Positions 25,571 to 39,985 are shown, counted from the stretch's first letter. The stretch is DNA of 64,000 nucleotides from Oleiagrimonas soli (GCF_000761445.1 NZ_KN196470.1:417843-481842), one strand, 5' to 3'. Notes: generated from the letters alone by a model not told the origin. Program-made: numbers and translations.

Positions 25571-28390
25571 ATGAAACAGACCCGCTACACCGTCACGCTG
25601 CTGGCGGCCATGATCGCCGCGGCGCTTGCCCAGGTGCAGGCCGCGACGCCGGAACACGCCGCATCGACCGCCACGACGCGCGCGGCATCGGATGCGACGG
25701 CGCAGTCGACGTCCACGCCCGACACCCAGGCCAAGAAGAAGACCCGGGACAAGAAAAAGCAATCGGAATCGTTCACCGAGCTTCAGGCCGTCACCGTGAC
25801 GCCGCTGCGGCAGAGTCTGGAAAGTGCGCAGTCGATCAAGCGTGACGCGCGCATGGTGGTCGACTCGGTGGTGGCGGAGGACATCGGCAAGCTGCCCGAC
25901 AACACCGTCGCCGACGCGCTGCAGCGCGTGACCGGCGTGCAGGTCGCGCAGGGCTTCACGGGCGAGACCTCGACCGTGGTCGTGCGCGGCCTGCCCAACG
26001 TGGTCACCACCTTGAACGGCCGCGAAATCTTCAATGCCGGCGGGCGCCAGTTCTCGTTCCAGGATCTGCCGGCGACCGCGGTCAGCGCACTGAAGGTCTA
26101 CAAGACCACCGATGCGCAGATGGTCACCGGCGGCATCGCCGGCACCGTCGACATCCGCACCTTCCGTCCGTTCGACTTCAAGGGCCGCAAGATCGCCGCG
26201 ACGCTGACCGGCGTGCATCAGAAATACGGCGGTCATACCGATCCGACAGCCAGCCTGCTGGTGAGCAATCGCTGGAAGACCGCCGATCACGGTGAATTCG
26301 GCGCGTTGCTCAACATGGGCATCACGACGATGCACTACGACTACAACGCGGCCTTCGTCGACGACAACCTGACACGCGTGCTGACCGACGGCAGCGGCAA
26401 TCCGGTGCGCACCAGCAACGGCAACCTGATCGTCGGCCCGAACTCCTTCGGCGCCAACTACAACACCGGTTGGCGCAAGCGTCCGGAAGCCAACTACGCG
26501 CTGCAGTGGAAGCCCAACGACAGCACCGAGATGTACCTCGAGGGCATGTACACCTGGCTCTCGGAAAAGTACGACCAGCCGTTCTACGGCACGGTGCCGG
26601 TCAATGTGGTCACGCCAACGCAGGTGACCGCCGGCGCGCCGTGCTTCCCGATCGGTCTGACCAGTTCACCGTACGCCGGGCAGACGATCTGTCCGCTTTC
26701 CGGCGCGCAGTTCAACGGCAACTTCTACGCCTTCACCAGCACGCAGGCGCATCAGGACTGGGGCCACAACAGTCAGAACGCCTTCGGCATCAAGTGGCAC
26801 GGCGAGAACCTGACGCTGTCGAGCGACCTCAGCCACAACGCATCGAGCTACGAGAACGACAACTTCGTCGTCGACCAGTTCATGGATGCGTACAACACGC
26901 CGCTCAGCTTCAACTACAACGCGCCGAACAGCTTCAACTTCCCCGGCAATCCACAGCTCGATCCGTCGCGGTTCTACCTCAACGGTCTGTACCAGCAGTG
27001 GAACAACAACAAGGCCACGCAGACCGCGTGGCGCGGCGACGGCAATTACTACTTCGGCGGCAACTTCGTCAGCTCGCTCGACTTCGGTCTGCGTTACGCC
27101 GACACCGAGGTCAAGGCGACGGGCGCGTCGCTCGGCATGGGTCCCCCGGGCGGTGCGTACCTGGCGGACGGTTCGCCGAACCCGGCCAACAATGTCTACA
27201 ACCTGTTCGGCGACTCGTACTTCTGCCAGATTCCGCGCATCCCTGTGGTGCCGGACGGGGCCATCACCGGCTGCTACGACTACCTGAAGAACAACGCCGA
27301 CGCGCTGCGCACCTATTACGGTCTGCCCACCGGCAAGCTGCCCGCGCAGAAGGGGCAATACTTCAACATCGGCGAAAAGACCCTGTCCGCCTATGCCCAG
27401 ATCAACTACGCCAACGAGCTGTTCGGTATTCCGTATGACGGCCTGATCGGCGTGCGCGTGGAGAAGGTGAAGCGCAATCTGAACGCCTACACGTTCGATA
27501 CGGCGAGCAGTCTGTATTCGCCGATCGGCCTGAACACCGACGAGACGAACGTGCTGCCCAACGCCACGTTCAACCTGCACTTCACCGACCAGTTGCAGAT
27601 GCGCCTGTCGGCGGGCAAGACGATCCAATACCCGGCGTTCGGGCAGCTGAATCCGTCTCTGACGCTGAGTCCGGCAACGGCCAACACCATCGCCACCGGC
27701 GGCGGCGGCAACCCGAACCTGCAGCCGACCAAGTCCAACAGCTACGACGCGACCCTGGAGTGGTACTTCAGTGACGTGGGTTCGGTGACCGGCGGCGTGT
27801 TCTATCACGACATCACCGGCTACATCGAGAACTACACGTTCGAGGAGAACATCAACGGCACCAACTACCTGATCTCCGGTCCGAAGAGTGCGGGCAAGGG
27901 ACATCTGGACGGCGTGGAGCTGGCCTACACGCAGTTCTTCAGCTTCCTGCCGGGCGCCTGGAGCGGTCTGGGCGTGCAGGCCAACTACACCTACATCGAC
28001 AGTCAGTTGAAGACGCCTTCGCAGATCGACGACGGGTTCGTCACGACCTCGTTCCAGAACGTCTCGAAGAACAACTACAACCTGGTGCTGATGTACGAGA
28101 AGTACGGCTTCTCCGCGCGTCTGGCCTACAACTACCGCAGCCGCTATCCGGAATTCTTCCTGGCGGCCTCGAGCGTGCTGGGCAACAACGCGCAGATGTA
28201 CGACGAGCCGGCGAACATGCTCGACCTCTCGCTGAGCTACGACGTCAACAAGCATCTGACCGTGGTGCTCAATGCGACCAACCTGAACCATGCGAACTTC
28301 CATTCCTATGCCGGTCCGGGCACCGGGTTGCCGCAGGATTATCGCTATCAGGATCGCTCGGTGGGACTGGGCGTGCGGCTGAAGCTGTGA
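25571..28390 (+). CDS. TonB-dependent receptor for a carbohydrate
   Basis: A 939-residue outer-membrane receptor. Signal peptide MKQTRYTVTLLAAMIAAALA is followed by a low-complexity Thr/Ala/Lys linker. The plug domain comes next (VVAEDIGKLPDNTVADALQRVTGVQV, VVVRGLPNVVTTLNGREIF, and TGGIAGTVDIRT), then a 22-strand barrel rich in aromatic Asn/Tyr strands. The DIGKLPDNTVADALQR style is that of the large sugar-type receptors of Xanthomonadales and Caulobacter, which import oligosaccharides without a SusD partner; none is present here. The C-terminus ends VGLGVRLKL rather than in Phe. GGGGAGG precedes the ATG. Neighbouring hydrolases and the mutarotase support galactose- or arabinose-containing oligosaccharide uptake. 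Confidence 0.92.
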   Translation: MKQTRYTVTLLAAMIAAALAQVQAATPEHAASTATTRAASDATAQSTSTPDTQAKKKTRDKKKQSESFTELQAVTVTPLRQSLESAQSIKRDARMVVDSVVAEDIGKLPDNTVADALQRVTGVQVAQGFTGETSTVVVRGLPNVVTTLNGREIFNAGGRQFSFQDLPATAVSALKVYKTTDAQMVTGGIAGTVDIRTFRPFDFKGRKIAATLTGVHQKYGGHTDPTASLLVSNRWKTADHGEFGALLNMGITTMHYDYNAAFVDDNLTRVLTDGSGNPVRTSNGNLIVGPNSFGANYNTGWRKRPEANYALQWKPNDSTEMYLEGMYTWLSEKYDQPFYGTVPVNVVTPTQVTAGAPCFPIGLTSSPYAGQTICPLSGAQFNGNFYAFTSTQAHQDWGHNSQNAFGIKWHGENLTLSSDLSHNASSYENDNFVVDQFMDAYNTPLSFNYNAPNSFNFPGNPQLDPSRFYLNGLYQQWNNNKATQTAWRGDGNYYFGGNFVSSLDFGLRYADTEVKATGASLGMGPPGGAYLADGSPNPANNVYNLFGDSYFCQIPRIPVVPDGAITGCYDYLKNNADALRTYYGLPTGKLPAQKGQYFNIGEKTLSAYAQINYANELFGIPYDGLIGVRVEKVKRNLNAYTFDTASSLYSPIGLNTDETNVLPNATFNLHFTDQLQMRLSAGKTIQYPAFGQLNPSLTLSPATANTIATGGGGNPNLQPTKSNSYDATLEWYFSDVGSVTGGVFYHDITGYIENYTFEENINGTNYLISGPKSAGKGHLDGVELAYTQFFSFLPGAWSGLGVQANYTYIDSQLKTPSQIDDGFVTTSFQNVSKNNYNLVLMYEKYGFSARLAYNYRSRYPEFFLAASSVLGNNAQMYDEPANMLDLSLSYDVNKHLTVVLNATNLNHANFHSYAGPGTGLPQDYRYQDRSVGLGVRLKL

Positions 28391-28475
28391 CGCGAGGCTG
28401 CATGGCAGCGACGAACAAGGCGGCGCGCCGGCATGGCGCGTCGCCCGACGTGTCGCGGAGGAGGTCGTGGTGGTC

Positions 28476-30107
28476 ATGAATGCGCTGCGACTGGCCGTCC
28501 TGCTGCTCGGTCTGACCGGACTGGCGCAGGCCGGCGCGGCGGAGACCTTCACCAACCCGGTGTTCCGCAGCCAGGACCCGTGGATCACGCGGGTCGGCGG
28601 CGTCTACTACTACATCGAGTCCGGCTGCGGCGTCGCGGACATCTGCGTGAAGCGTTCGCGCTCGCTGACCGGTCTGGCGTCCGCGCCGTGGATCGGCGTC
28701 TGGACGCATCATGCGGACACCGACTCCAACGGCCGCGACATCTGGGCGCCGGAACTGCATTTCATCGACGGGCGCTGGTTCATCTACTACGCGGCCGACG
28801 ATGGCGACAACAATCATCACCGACTGTTCGCGCTGGTATCGAGCGGGACGGACGGGCAGTTGGGCACGTTCCGCGAGGCCGACACCGGCCTGCCGCACGG
28901 TCAGCTGGTCGAATCGAGCGGTCATTGGGCCATCGACCCGAACGTGTTCATGGCGGCCGATGGCAAGCGCTACCTCACCTGGTCGTGCACCAACCAGGCC
29001 GACTCGACGTTTCCGCAGCGCATCTGCCTGGCCCGCATGCGCGATCCGCTGACCCTCGGCAGGACCGCCTTCATTTCCACGCCGGCCCGCGCCTGGGAAA
29101 CGCGCGGCGCGGCGATTCAGGAAGGTCCGGTCGGCTACACGCGTCACGGACGCACGTACATCACCTATTCCGGCAGCGCCAGCTGGGTCGCCAACGACTA
29201 CGCCGTCGGGCTGCTGTCGCTCCGGCCTGGCGCCGATCCGCTGCAGGCGTCGTCGTGGCGCAAGCGCGGGCCGATCTTCGACCGTCACGGCCGCGTGTAC
29301 GGTCCGGGTTCGGTGGTCTTCGTGCCCTCGCCGGACGACCGGCAGTACTGGAATCTCTACCACGGCATCGACCGTCTCGACTGCACGCCGGCCTACGATT
29401 GCCGCGATATCCGCATGCAGCAGATGTTCTTCGATGCGCACGGCGCGCCGATGCTGGGTTATCCGGTGGACCCCGGCGTGGCGCTGGCGCGTCCGTCCGG
29501 CGAAGGCGGCGACGGTCCGCGACGCCTGCAGGCGCGGCCGTTCGGGCCGGCCTGGGGCGATGCGGCCGAAGGTCATCCGCAGGCCGGGCAGGTCGTCGGT
29601 GCGTGGAGCTATCCGAAGGGACTCTCGGCGTTGAGTGCGCTGGGCGGCGCCTGGGATCAGGCGTTTCGGCGCAGCAATCCGAACGCGCCCGATCTGCACA
29701 CCCACGTCGAGGTAGCGATGCAAGCGAAAGGCACGACGCAGGCGTTTCCCAAGTACGGCATCTACTGCGCTTACGACGACGCCCGCAATCATGCGGAAAT
29801 GTTCATCGACCCGGTGTACAAGGTGCTGGCGACGCACGCGGTGGTCCACGGTCGGGATCAGGGGTGGCGCAACACGCCGCTGCCGTCGGATTTCGATCCT
29901 GCGGCATGGCATGCGCTGGACTGTCGCAAACACGGCGAGTCGTTCACGTTCAGCGTCGACGAAGGCCATGACGATCAGGTCGAGCAGCGGCGCACCGTGT
30001 CGCTGGTCAACGGCCAGCCGGGGCTGGTCGTCGTCGATGTGCGCGCCGCCTACCGTCATTTCCATGCCAGCAACGAGGCGGCGGATGACGCCGTTTCCGA
30101 TCCATAA
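28476..30107 (+). CDS. Exported glycoside hydrolase family 43, two-domain
   Basis: A 543-residue protein. After a signal peptide (ALRLAVLLLGLTGLAQA) comes a GH43 propeller with base Asp34 (RSQDPWI), modulator Asp154 (WAIDPNVF) and acid Glu216 (IQEGPVG). The C-terminal part (about 340-540) lacks the propeller pattern and looks like a beta-sandwich accessory domain, probably sugar-binding. It differs from the other GH43 in the window, which has no such domain. Likely activity is release of arabinose or another side-chain sugar. GTG codons at 28467 and 28470 are alternative starts; GGAGGAGG at 28457-28464 fits 28470 or 28476. It follows the receptor gene by 85 bases, same strand. Confidence 0.86.
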   Translation: MNALRLAVLLLGLTGLAQAGAAETFTNPVFRSQDPWITRVGGVYYYIESGCGVADICVKRSRSLTGLASAPWIGVWTHHADTDSNGRDIWAPELHFIDGRWFIYYAADDGDNNHHRLFALVSSGTDGQLGTFREADTGLPHGQLVESSGHWAIDPNVFMAADGKRYLTWSCTNQADSTFPQRICLARMRDPLTLGRTAFISTPARAWETRGAAIQEGPVGYTRHGRTYITYSGSASWVANDYAVGLLSLRPGADPLQASSWRKRGPIFDRHGRVYGPGSVVFVPSPDDRQYWNLYHGIDRLDCTPAYDCRDIRMQQMFFDAHGAPMLGYPVDPGVALARPSGEGGDGPRRLQARPFGPAWGDAAEGHPQAGQVVGAWSYPKGLSALSALGGAWDQAFRRSNPNAPDLHTHVEVAMQAKGTTQAFPKYGIYCAYDDARNHAEMFIDPVYKVLATHAVVHGRDQGWRNTPLPSDFDPAAWHALDCRKHGESFTFSVDEGHDDQVEQRRTVSLVNGQPGLVVVDVRAAYRHFHASNEAADDAVSDP

Positions 30108-30134
30108 TCACGGTGTTTGAAAGAGGAAGAGTCC

Positions 30135-31457
30135 ATGCGCGACCGTAGTCGAATCCAGGCTCACGCTATGTCCGCGCTGTTGACGGTGGTGCTCGGCATG
30201 GTCGTGTCGACCTGTCCGGCGGCAACGCCAGACAGGTCGCAAGGGCATTGGTTGGGCGCCTGGATGACGGCGATGATTCCCGCGCCGGTGCCGGCCAATG
30301 CCTACCGGGCCAAGCCGATCGCCGCCCAGCGGATCGCGCACCAGACCCTGCGCCAGATCGTGCGCGTGACCGCCGCGGGGACGAAGCTGCGCATCCGGCT
30401 GTCGAACGCCTACGGCGATGCGCCGCTGACCATCGCGGCGGCCAGCGTCGGCACATGGAAAGAGCGTGACGGCGATGTCGCCGTGACGGACACGCTGCAC
30501 GCGCTGCGCTTCGGCGGCCGCGTATCGGTGACGATTCCCGCCGGTGCAGATTTCTACAGCGACGCGTTGCCGATGAAGGTGCGGGTGGGCGAGAAGCTGG
30601 CGGTCAGCCTGTACATCGACGGCACGGTCACGCCAAGCACCTGGCATCTGGACGCGCGCCGCACGAACTACGTGTCCTCCACGGGCGACTTCACTGCCCG
30701 CACGCGCATGCCGGTGGCGGCCACGTCGTCGTCGACCTACTGGCTGGCCGGCGTCGAGACGTGGTCGTCGCGCGCGACCTCGGCCATCGTGGTGCTGGGC
30801 GACTCCATCACCAACGGCTACCGCTCCACGCCCGACCGCGACCGGCGTTACCCGGACGTCCTGTTCGAGCGCCTGCGCGGGAAGAAGGGCTGTGCGCATG
30901 CCGTGCTCAATGCCGGCATCGACGGCAACGAGGCGGCGGCTTACGCCGGTACCTACGGCAACGGACCGAGCATGGCCGCGCGCTTCGACCGCGACGTGCT
31001 GGGGCAGCCGGGCGTGCGCGCGGTGCTGGTGCTGGGCGGTATCAACGACATCGGCGAGCCGACCATGGTCGCCAAGGTCGCCGGCAAGGTCGTCGACGGC
31101 GACGCGCTGGCGGCGCAGGTGATTGCCGGATTGCGACAGATCGTCCGCAAGGCGCACGCCGCGAAGCTGCGTGTCTACGGCGCGACCATCACGCCGTTCG
31201 CCGATACCTTGGGCGGCGCGTATTCCGCGCAGGGCGAGCGCGCGCGCGAGCAGATCAACGACTGGATCCGGCATCGCGCCGGCTACGACGGCGTGGTCGA
31301 TTTCGACGCCTTGATGCGCGATCCGGCGCATCCGAAGCACCTCCGCCCGGCGTTCGACAGCGACGATCACCTGCATCCCAACGACGCCGGCTACCGCGCG
31401 ATGGGCGAGGCCATTCCGCTGCGCTGGTTCGGTTGCCGTAGATCGATGCGCGGGTAG
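30135..31457 (+). CDS. Exported SGNH/GDSL esterase
   Basis: A 440-residue exported esterase. A signal region (SALLTVVLGMVVSTCPA) precedes an N-terminal beta-sandwich (about 40-210). The SGNH domain then shows nucleophile Ser224 in VVLGDSITNGYRS, oxyanion residues in block III GGINDIGE, and catalytic Asp411/His414 in DDHLHPNDAGY. Enzymes of this plan remove acyl groups, often acetyl esters, from plant polysaccharides. Its position 27 bases after GH43 suggests the substrate polysaccharide is acylated. ATG 30135 is used because GAGGAAGAG is close upstream. Confidence 0.88.
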   Translation: MRDRSRIQAHAMSALLTVVLGMVVSTCPAATPDRSQGHWLGAWMTAMIPAPVPANAYRAKPIAAQRIAHQTLRQIVRVTAAGTKLRIRLSNAYGDAPLTIAAASVGTWKERDGDVAVTDTLHALRFGGRVSVTIPAGADFYSDALPMKVRVGEKLAVSLYIDGTVTPSTWHLDARRTNYVSSTGDFTARTRMPVAATSSSTYWLAGVETWSSRATSAIVVLGDSITNGYRSTPDRDRRYPDVLFERLRGKKGCAHAVLNAGIDGNEAAAYAGTYGNGPSMAARFDRDVLGQPGVRAVLVLGGINDIGEPTMVAKVAGKVVDGDALAAQVIAGLRQIVRKAHAAKLRVYGATITPFADTLGGAYSAQGERAREQINDWIRHRAGYDGVVDFDALMRDPAHPKHLRPAFDSDDHLHPNDAGYRAMGEAIPLRWFGCRRSMRG

Positions 31458-31536
31458 CGGAATCGCCATGCGCGCGTCATGGCGTGGGCATGCGCTTGCG
31501 CTAGGATGAGCCGGTCGTCATCCAGCAGGCATCTCC

Positions 31537-32406
31537 ATGCGCATCGGTCTCGCCGTCAACCAGCTCCATCACGCCAATCGCGACGCCGCACTGTACCGCT
31601 GGCTGCGCGTGTGCGCGGACGGCATCCGCGAGCTGCAGATGGAGCTGCACGTGGTCGGTCGTACCTACGACGCGATGCTCGGCGAGGGCATGTTGCAGGG
31701 CTATCCGCCGCTCAAGCGCTATCCGTATGGACGCCACGGCGGCCTGATGAAGCTGGTGGCCGAAGTGGTCGGTCTGGGCGAGACGCGCACGCTGGACGGC
31801 GCGATCTACCTGATCGATCCGGTCGATCCGTCGTCGGATTATCCCGAGGCCGCGGCGCTCAAGCGCCAGTGCGTGATCCACCACAAACCGTTCGTGTCGA
31901 CGGTGGCCGGCGCCATCGACTTCATCGAATGCCAGCGCATGCACGCCGGGCTGGAACCGCTGCCGGCCGCCGACCGCCTGTTCGCGTTCGAGCGCCAGAC
32001 CGTGGCGCTGATCGCCCACGACGCGCTGAAGCAGGAGATGTTCGACTTCGCCGGCGCACACTTCGATCTGCTGTCGCGCTTCGCCACGCGCGTGGCCACC
32101 GGCACCACCGGCCAGGGCCTCAACGAGCTGGCCTGGTCGCGCGGCTGGCCGAAGGACAAGGAGTGGGTGGTGCGCTACAACAGCGGCCCGCTGGGCGGCG
32201 ACGCGCAGATCGCCGACCGCATTCTCGATCAGCGCTGCCAGCGCGTGATCTTCTTCGAGGACCCGCACGTGGCGCGCCAGCACGAAGCCGACATCCGCCT
32301 GCTGGAACGCGCGGTGACCACCGTCACCGACGAAGCCATGTGCATGACCACGCCCATCGTCGCGCAGCGCTGGATCGAGGCGGTGAAGAAGCGCGAGGCG
32401 TTCTGA
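31537..32406 (+). CDS. mgsA: Methylglyoxal synthase with a duplicated N-terminal MGS-like domain
   Basis: A 289-residue protein, about twice the size of E. coli MgsA (152 residues). Methylglyoxal synthase converts dihydroxyacetone phosphate to methylglyoxal and phosphate. The C-terminal half (about 150-285) carries the full set of MGS motifs: ALIAHDALKQ (His161, Lys165), ATGTTG (187-192), SGPLGGD (Asp222), and FFEDP with His249 and Asp252. The N-terminal half (about 1-140) looks like a decayed copy. GRHGGLMKLV lines up with the GPxGGD loop but lacks the Asp, and YLIDPVDPSS matches FFEDPHVARQ. The fold duplication is inferred by eye. The protein stands alone as a transcription unit. Confidence 0.82.
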   Translation: MRIGLAVNQLHHANRDAALYRWLRVCADGIRELQMELHVVGRTYDAMLGEGMLQGYPPLKRYPYGRHGGLMKLVAEVVGLGETRTLDGAIYLIDPVDPSSDYPEAAALKRQCVIHHKPFVSTVAGAIDFIECQRMHAGLEPLPAADRLFAFERQTVALIAHDALKQEMFDFAGAHFDLLSRFATRVATGTTGQGLNELAWSRGWPKDKEWVVRYNSGPLGGDAQIADRILDQRCQRVIFFEDPHVARQHEADIRLLERAVTTVTDEAMCMTTPIVAQRWIEAVKKREAF

Positions 32407-32532
32407 GCGCAGGTCGCCGGGCGAGTTGCACCGGTTGCGGTAGGTGGCGAACGGAAGGCGTTCGCGATGCATGCGTCATGCATCGCACGCGATGACTGCG
32501 CGGGCAGCGTTCGGCGTGCGCGCTGCGAGTAG

Positions 32533-32955
32533 TCAGTCGCTCAGGATGTCGCCGTCGACGTAGTACCAGCGGCCGTCCTCGCGCAGGAACCGGCTGCGTT
32601 CGTGCAGGCGTTGCGCGCGGCCGCCGCCGACGCGGAAGCGGGCCACGAATTCGACCGTCGCGCGGTCGTCGCCGCCGTCCTCGTGCGCCTTCACGTTCAG
32701 GCCCAGCCAGCTCGGCGCGGGCTGCTGCACGCCCAGGCGCAGCGAAGTCGGGCGCGTGGACGGGTGCCAGCTGGTCAGCAGGTAGTCTTCATCGCGCAGC
32801 ACGTAGGCGCTGTAGCGCGAGCGCATCAGCGCTTCGGCGCTGGGCGCGGGTTCGCCGCGGTGCAGCGGCTGGCAGCATTGCGCGTAGCCGAGCGGGTTGC
32901 CGCAGGGGCAGGGCGTGGAGGTGTCGACGGCTTTCAGAGCGTGGGCGCGGGCCAT
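32533..32955 (-). CDS. ychJ: YchJ/UPF0225 family protein with SEC-C metal-binding motif
   Basis: A 140-residue cytoplasmic protein. The N-terminal CPCGNPLGYAQCCQP (C-x-C-x8-C-C) is a SEC-C-type zinc-binding motif. The remainder has the YchJ pattern SAEALMRSRYSAYVLRDEDYLLTSWHPSTRP and ends with an FLREDGRWYYVDG strand. The family is widespread in proteobacteria with no firm function; the second part has an NTF2-like fold. It lies downstream of the S9 peptidase gene on the same strand, separated by a strong hairpin, so it is probably expressed separately. Confidence 0.92.
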   Translation of the reverse strand: MARAHALKAVDTSTPCPCGNPLGYAQCCQPLHRGEPAPSAEALMRSRYSAYVLRDEDYLLTSWHPSTRPTSLRLGVQQPAPSWLGLNVKAHEDGGDDRATVEFVARFRVGGGRAQRLHERSRFLREDGRWYYVDGDILSD

Positions 32956-32988
32956 ACGCGCATCATGCCGCGTTTGCCGCGGTCGGGC

Positions 32989-33016
32989 GAGTCCTGCGCC
33001 GGGCGGCGCAGGACTC
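32989..33016. other. Perfect 12-bp hairpin between the S9 peptidase and ychJ
   Basis: GAGTCCTGCGCC (32989-33000) pairs completely with 33005-33016 around a GGGC loop. It starts 12 bases past the peptidase stop on the minus strand. No T-run follows on either strand, so it is a probable 3'-end stabiliser or non-canonical terminator. Confidence 0.55.
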
Positions 33017-33027
33017 GCGGTCCGGAC

Positions 33028-35112
33028 TTACTTGTCGGCGCCGTCGCCGAGGTACTTGGCGAACCAGTGGGCGGAACGCTTCAGCACGTCGATGCGGTCT
33101 TCCTTCTTGTGGAAGCCGTGGCCTTCGCCGGCGTAGACCACCAGCTGCGTCGGCACGCCCATGGCGCGCAGCGCATGCCAGAACTCGAACGACTGCGGCG
33201 CCGGACATTCGGCGTCGCGCTCGCCGACCACGACCAGCGTCGGCGTCTTGTTCTGCTTGATGAAGTTGATCGCCGAACTCTTGGCGTACACCGCCGGGTC
33301 GTCGTACACGGACTTGCCGAAGAACGGCAGCATCCACTGGTCGATCATGTTCTGGCCGTAGTAGCTCTGCCAGTTGGACAGGCCGGCGCCGGCCACCGCG
33401 GCGCGGAAGCGATGCGTCTGCGTCGGCGCGAACATGCTCATGAAGCCGCCGTAGCTCCAGCCGCTGATGCCCAGGCGCTTGTCGTCGACCGGGTACAGCT
33501 TCTCGACCTTGTCGACGCCGGCGAGGATGTCGCGCAGGTCGCCGTAGCCCATGTCCTTGCGCACGGCCTGGGTGTAGGCCGCGCCTTCGCCCAGACTGCC
33601 GCGCGGGTTCGGCATCAGTACGAAGTAGCCCAACGCCGAGTACAGGCCGTTGCCGCCCCAGCCCGAGCGCACGTTCCACACCGGACCGCCGTGCACGTTG
33701 ACGATCATCGGGTAGGTCTTGTGCGGATCGTAGTTCGCCGGCAGCAGCAGCCAACCCTGCACGTGGAAGCCTTCGTTGGTCCACTCCACCGACACGGCCT
33801 TGCCCCACAGCGGCTTGAGGCCATCGTTGACGTGGGTGACGGCGCGCGGGGCCTGAGCGACGCGCGTCGGCTGGCCATCACGGTCGGTGGCGAAACGGCC
33901 GCTGTAGATCTCCGGCGCATGCGCGAAGGTGCTGCGGATGAAGGCGAAACGGGTGTGGTTGGCGGCCACCGCGACGGCCGAGGCCACGCTGCCGTCGCCG
34001 AGACCGGAATCGTCGGTCAGCAGCGGTTGTTCGTGCGCGGCCTTGTCGCCGTCGAGGGTGAAGCTGAAGATGCGCGTCTTGCCCGAGGCGATGGCGGCGA
34101 CCAGCAGGCGGTCGTTGCCGGTCCAGGTCAGCCACGACGGCGAGGTGTGGATGCCCGGCGTCACGTCGACCGGCGCGCCGCCCTTCGACGGCGCCACGTA
34201 GAGATCGCCGCCAGTCGCGCCCTGGTCGCTCATCAGACCGCCGATGAAGGCGATGCGCGAAGCGTCCGGCGACCAGCGCGGCAGCGCGATCTGCAGGCCG
34301 TGCAGCGAACCCTTCACCGTGCCCGGATCGACCACCACGCGCGGCGCGCTGCCGCTGGCGGTGTCCTGGGCGTACAGCTTGGCGACCCACCAGTTGTTCT
34401 CGCCCGGCGGCGGCGCGGCGACGAACGCCACGGCGTCGGACTTCGGTGACCAGCTGTACTCATAGACGAACAGCGACTTCGGCGTGATCGCATGCGGTAC
34501 GCCGTCCATGCCGACGACGTTGAACTGCTGGTGCGAGATGTTGCTGACGCCGATCACGCCCACGCGCGCCTTGGTGGCGGCGGTGGCGCCGACGCGGTGA
34601 CGGTCGCCGGCCACGTACAGCAGGCCGAACTGCTTGCCGTTCGGCGCCCAGCTCAGCTCGTGCGCGTAGCCGTCGAGCTTCGTGACCGCATGCGCGGTAG
34701 GTGCGGACGAAGCGGCGTCGGCGACGAAGATGTCGGCCTGATCCGGATGCTTGTCGTTGCCGCAGTTGCCGAGGAAGGCGACGCGGCCGCCATCCGGCGA
34801 CCACAGCGGGCGGGCGATGTCGCTGCAGCCCTTGTCGGCGCCGGTCACCTTCACGCTGCGCACGTGACGGCCCTTGGCGTCGGCCAGTTGCAGGTGGTCG
34901 CCGTCCTTGTCGTGGAAGGTCCAGGCCAGCGTCTTGCCGTCCGGCGAGACGGAGACGCCGCCGAACTGGGTGGTCTTGCCCAGCGTCTTCAGGATCGCGG
35001 CGATCTTGGCGCTGGTGGCATCCGAGGCGTGCTGGGCGGGGGCGTCGGCGTAGGCGGCGACGGGCACGAAGGCGGCCGCCAGCATGCAGGCAAGCAGGGT
35101 TCTGGTTTTCAT
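33028..35112 (-). CDS. Exported S9 family peptidase (dipeptidyl/acylaminoacyl peptidase type)
   Basis: A 694-residue serine peptidase with a signal peptide (KTRTLLACMLAAAFVPVAAYA), so periplasmic. The N-terminal two thirds form a WD-like propeller (PD40-type strands such as LWSPDGGRVAFLG and PRWSPDASRIAFIG). The C-terminal alpha/beta-hydrolase domain has the nucleophile Ser in GISGWSYGGFMS, the acid Asp in VVGERDAECP and the His in GEGHGFHKKED. It cleaves short peptides or blocked N-terminal residues in this family. The start is ATG 35112; a longer start at 35130 adds MSPGIP before the signal and is unlikely. Confidence 0.92.
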   Translation of the reverse strand: MKTRTLLACMLAAAFVPVAAYADAPAQHASDATSAKIAAILKTLGKTTQFGGVSVSPDGKTLAWTFHDKDGDHLQLADAKGRHVRSVKVTGADKGCSDIARPLWSPDGGRVAFLGNCGNDKHPDQADIFVADAASSAPTAHAVTKLDGYAHELSWAPNGKQFGLLYVAGDRHRVGATAATKARVGVIGVSNISHQQFNVVGMDGVPHAITPKSLFVYEYSWSPKSDAVAFVAAPPPGENNWWVAKLYAQDTASGSAPRVVVDPGTVKGSLHGLQIALPRWSPDASRIAFIGGLMSDQGATGGDLYVAPSKGGAPVDVTPGIHTSPSWLTWTGNDRLLVAAIASGKTRIFSFTLDGDKAAHEQPLLTDDSGLGDGSVASAVAVAANHTRFAFIRSTFAHAPEIYSGRFATDRDGQPTRVAQAPRAVTHVNDGLKPLWGKAVSVEWTNEGFHVQGWLLLPANYDPHKTYPMIVNVHGGPVWNVRSGWGGNGLYSALGYFVLMPNPRGSLGEGAAYTQAVRKDMGYGDLRDILAGVDKVEKLYPVDDKRLGISGWSYGGFMSMFAPTQTHRFRAAVAGAGLSNWQSYYGQNMIDQWMLPFFGKSVYDDPAVYAKSSAINFIKQNKTPTLVVVGERDAECPAPQSFEFWHALRAMGVPTQLVVYAGEGHGFHKKEDRIDVLKRSAHWFAKYLGDGADK

Positions 35113-35284
35113 GGGGATTCCCGGGGACATGACCGACTGACGCTAGCACACCCCCGGGGGACGCTCCTGTGCCATTGGTCGGGTTTCCCGGGCTGTCGCC
35201 CCGGGCACGGATGCGCCCTTCGCGGACGCGTCCGTTCAGCAAAAAACACCGTTCATACGCCCATCTATACGTCTATTTGGAATT

Positions 35285-35313
35285 TTGACGTAACCCGGGG
35301 CCTGTGCTTTAGT
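35285..35313 (+). promoter_or_regulatory. Sigma-70 promoter candidate for gltB
   Basis: TTGACG (35285-35290) and TTTAGT (35308-35313) are separated by exactly 17 bases. This lies in a locally A/T-rich stretch about 95 bases before the gltB start. No competing promoter pair was seen in the gap. Confidence 0.6.
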
Positions 35314-35408
35314 GGTGATTCCCCTCACGTACCGCGACGCACGTGCTCAGGAGCGACTTGCCTCTACGGCCGGACGCACGCGGTGGTCCGCCCCATTCGA
35401 GGTATCGC

Positions 35409-39863
<4,455 letters not shown>

Positions 39864-39985
39864 TGCCGATGCACCCACTCGTGCGCGGGAATTCCGTATG
39901 CGAAAACCTCGCTAGGCCGCTTTCCCGGTATCGCTTTGGCTTTGGTCCACACGCTGCAACGCCGTACCACGGGCACTCCCAACGG

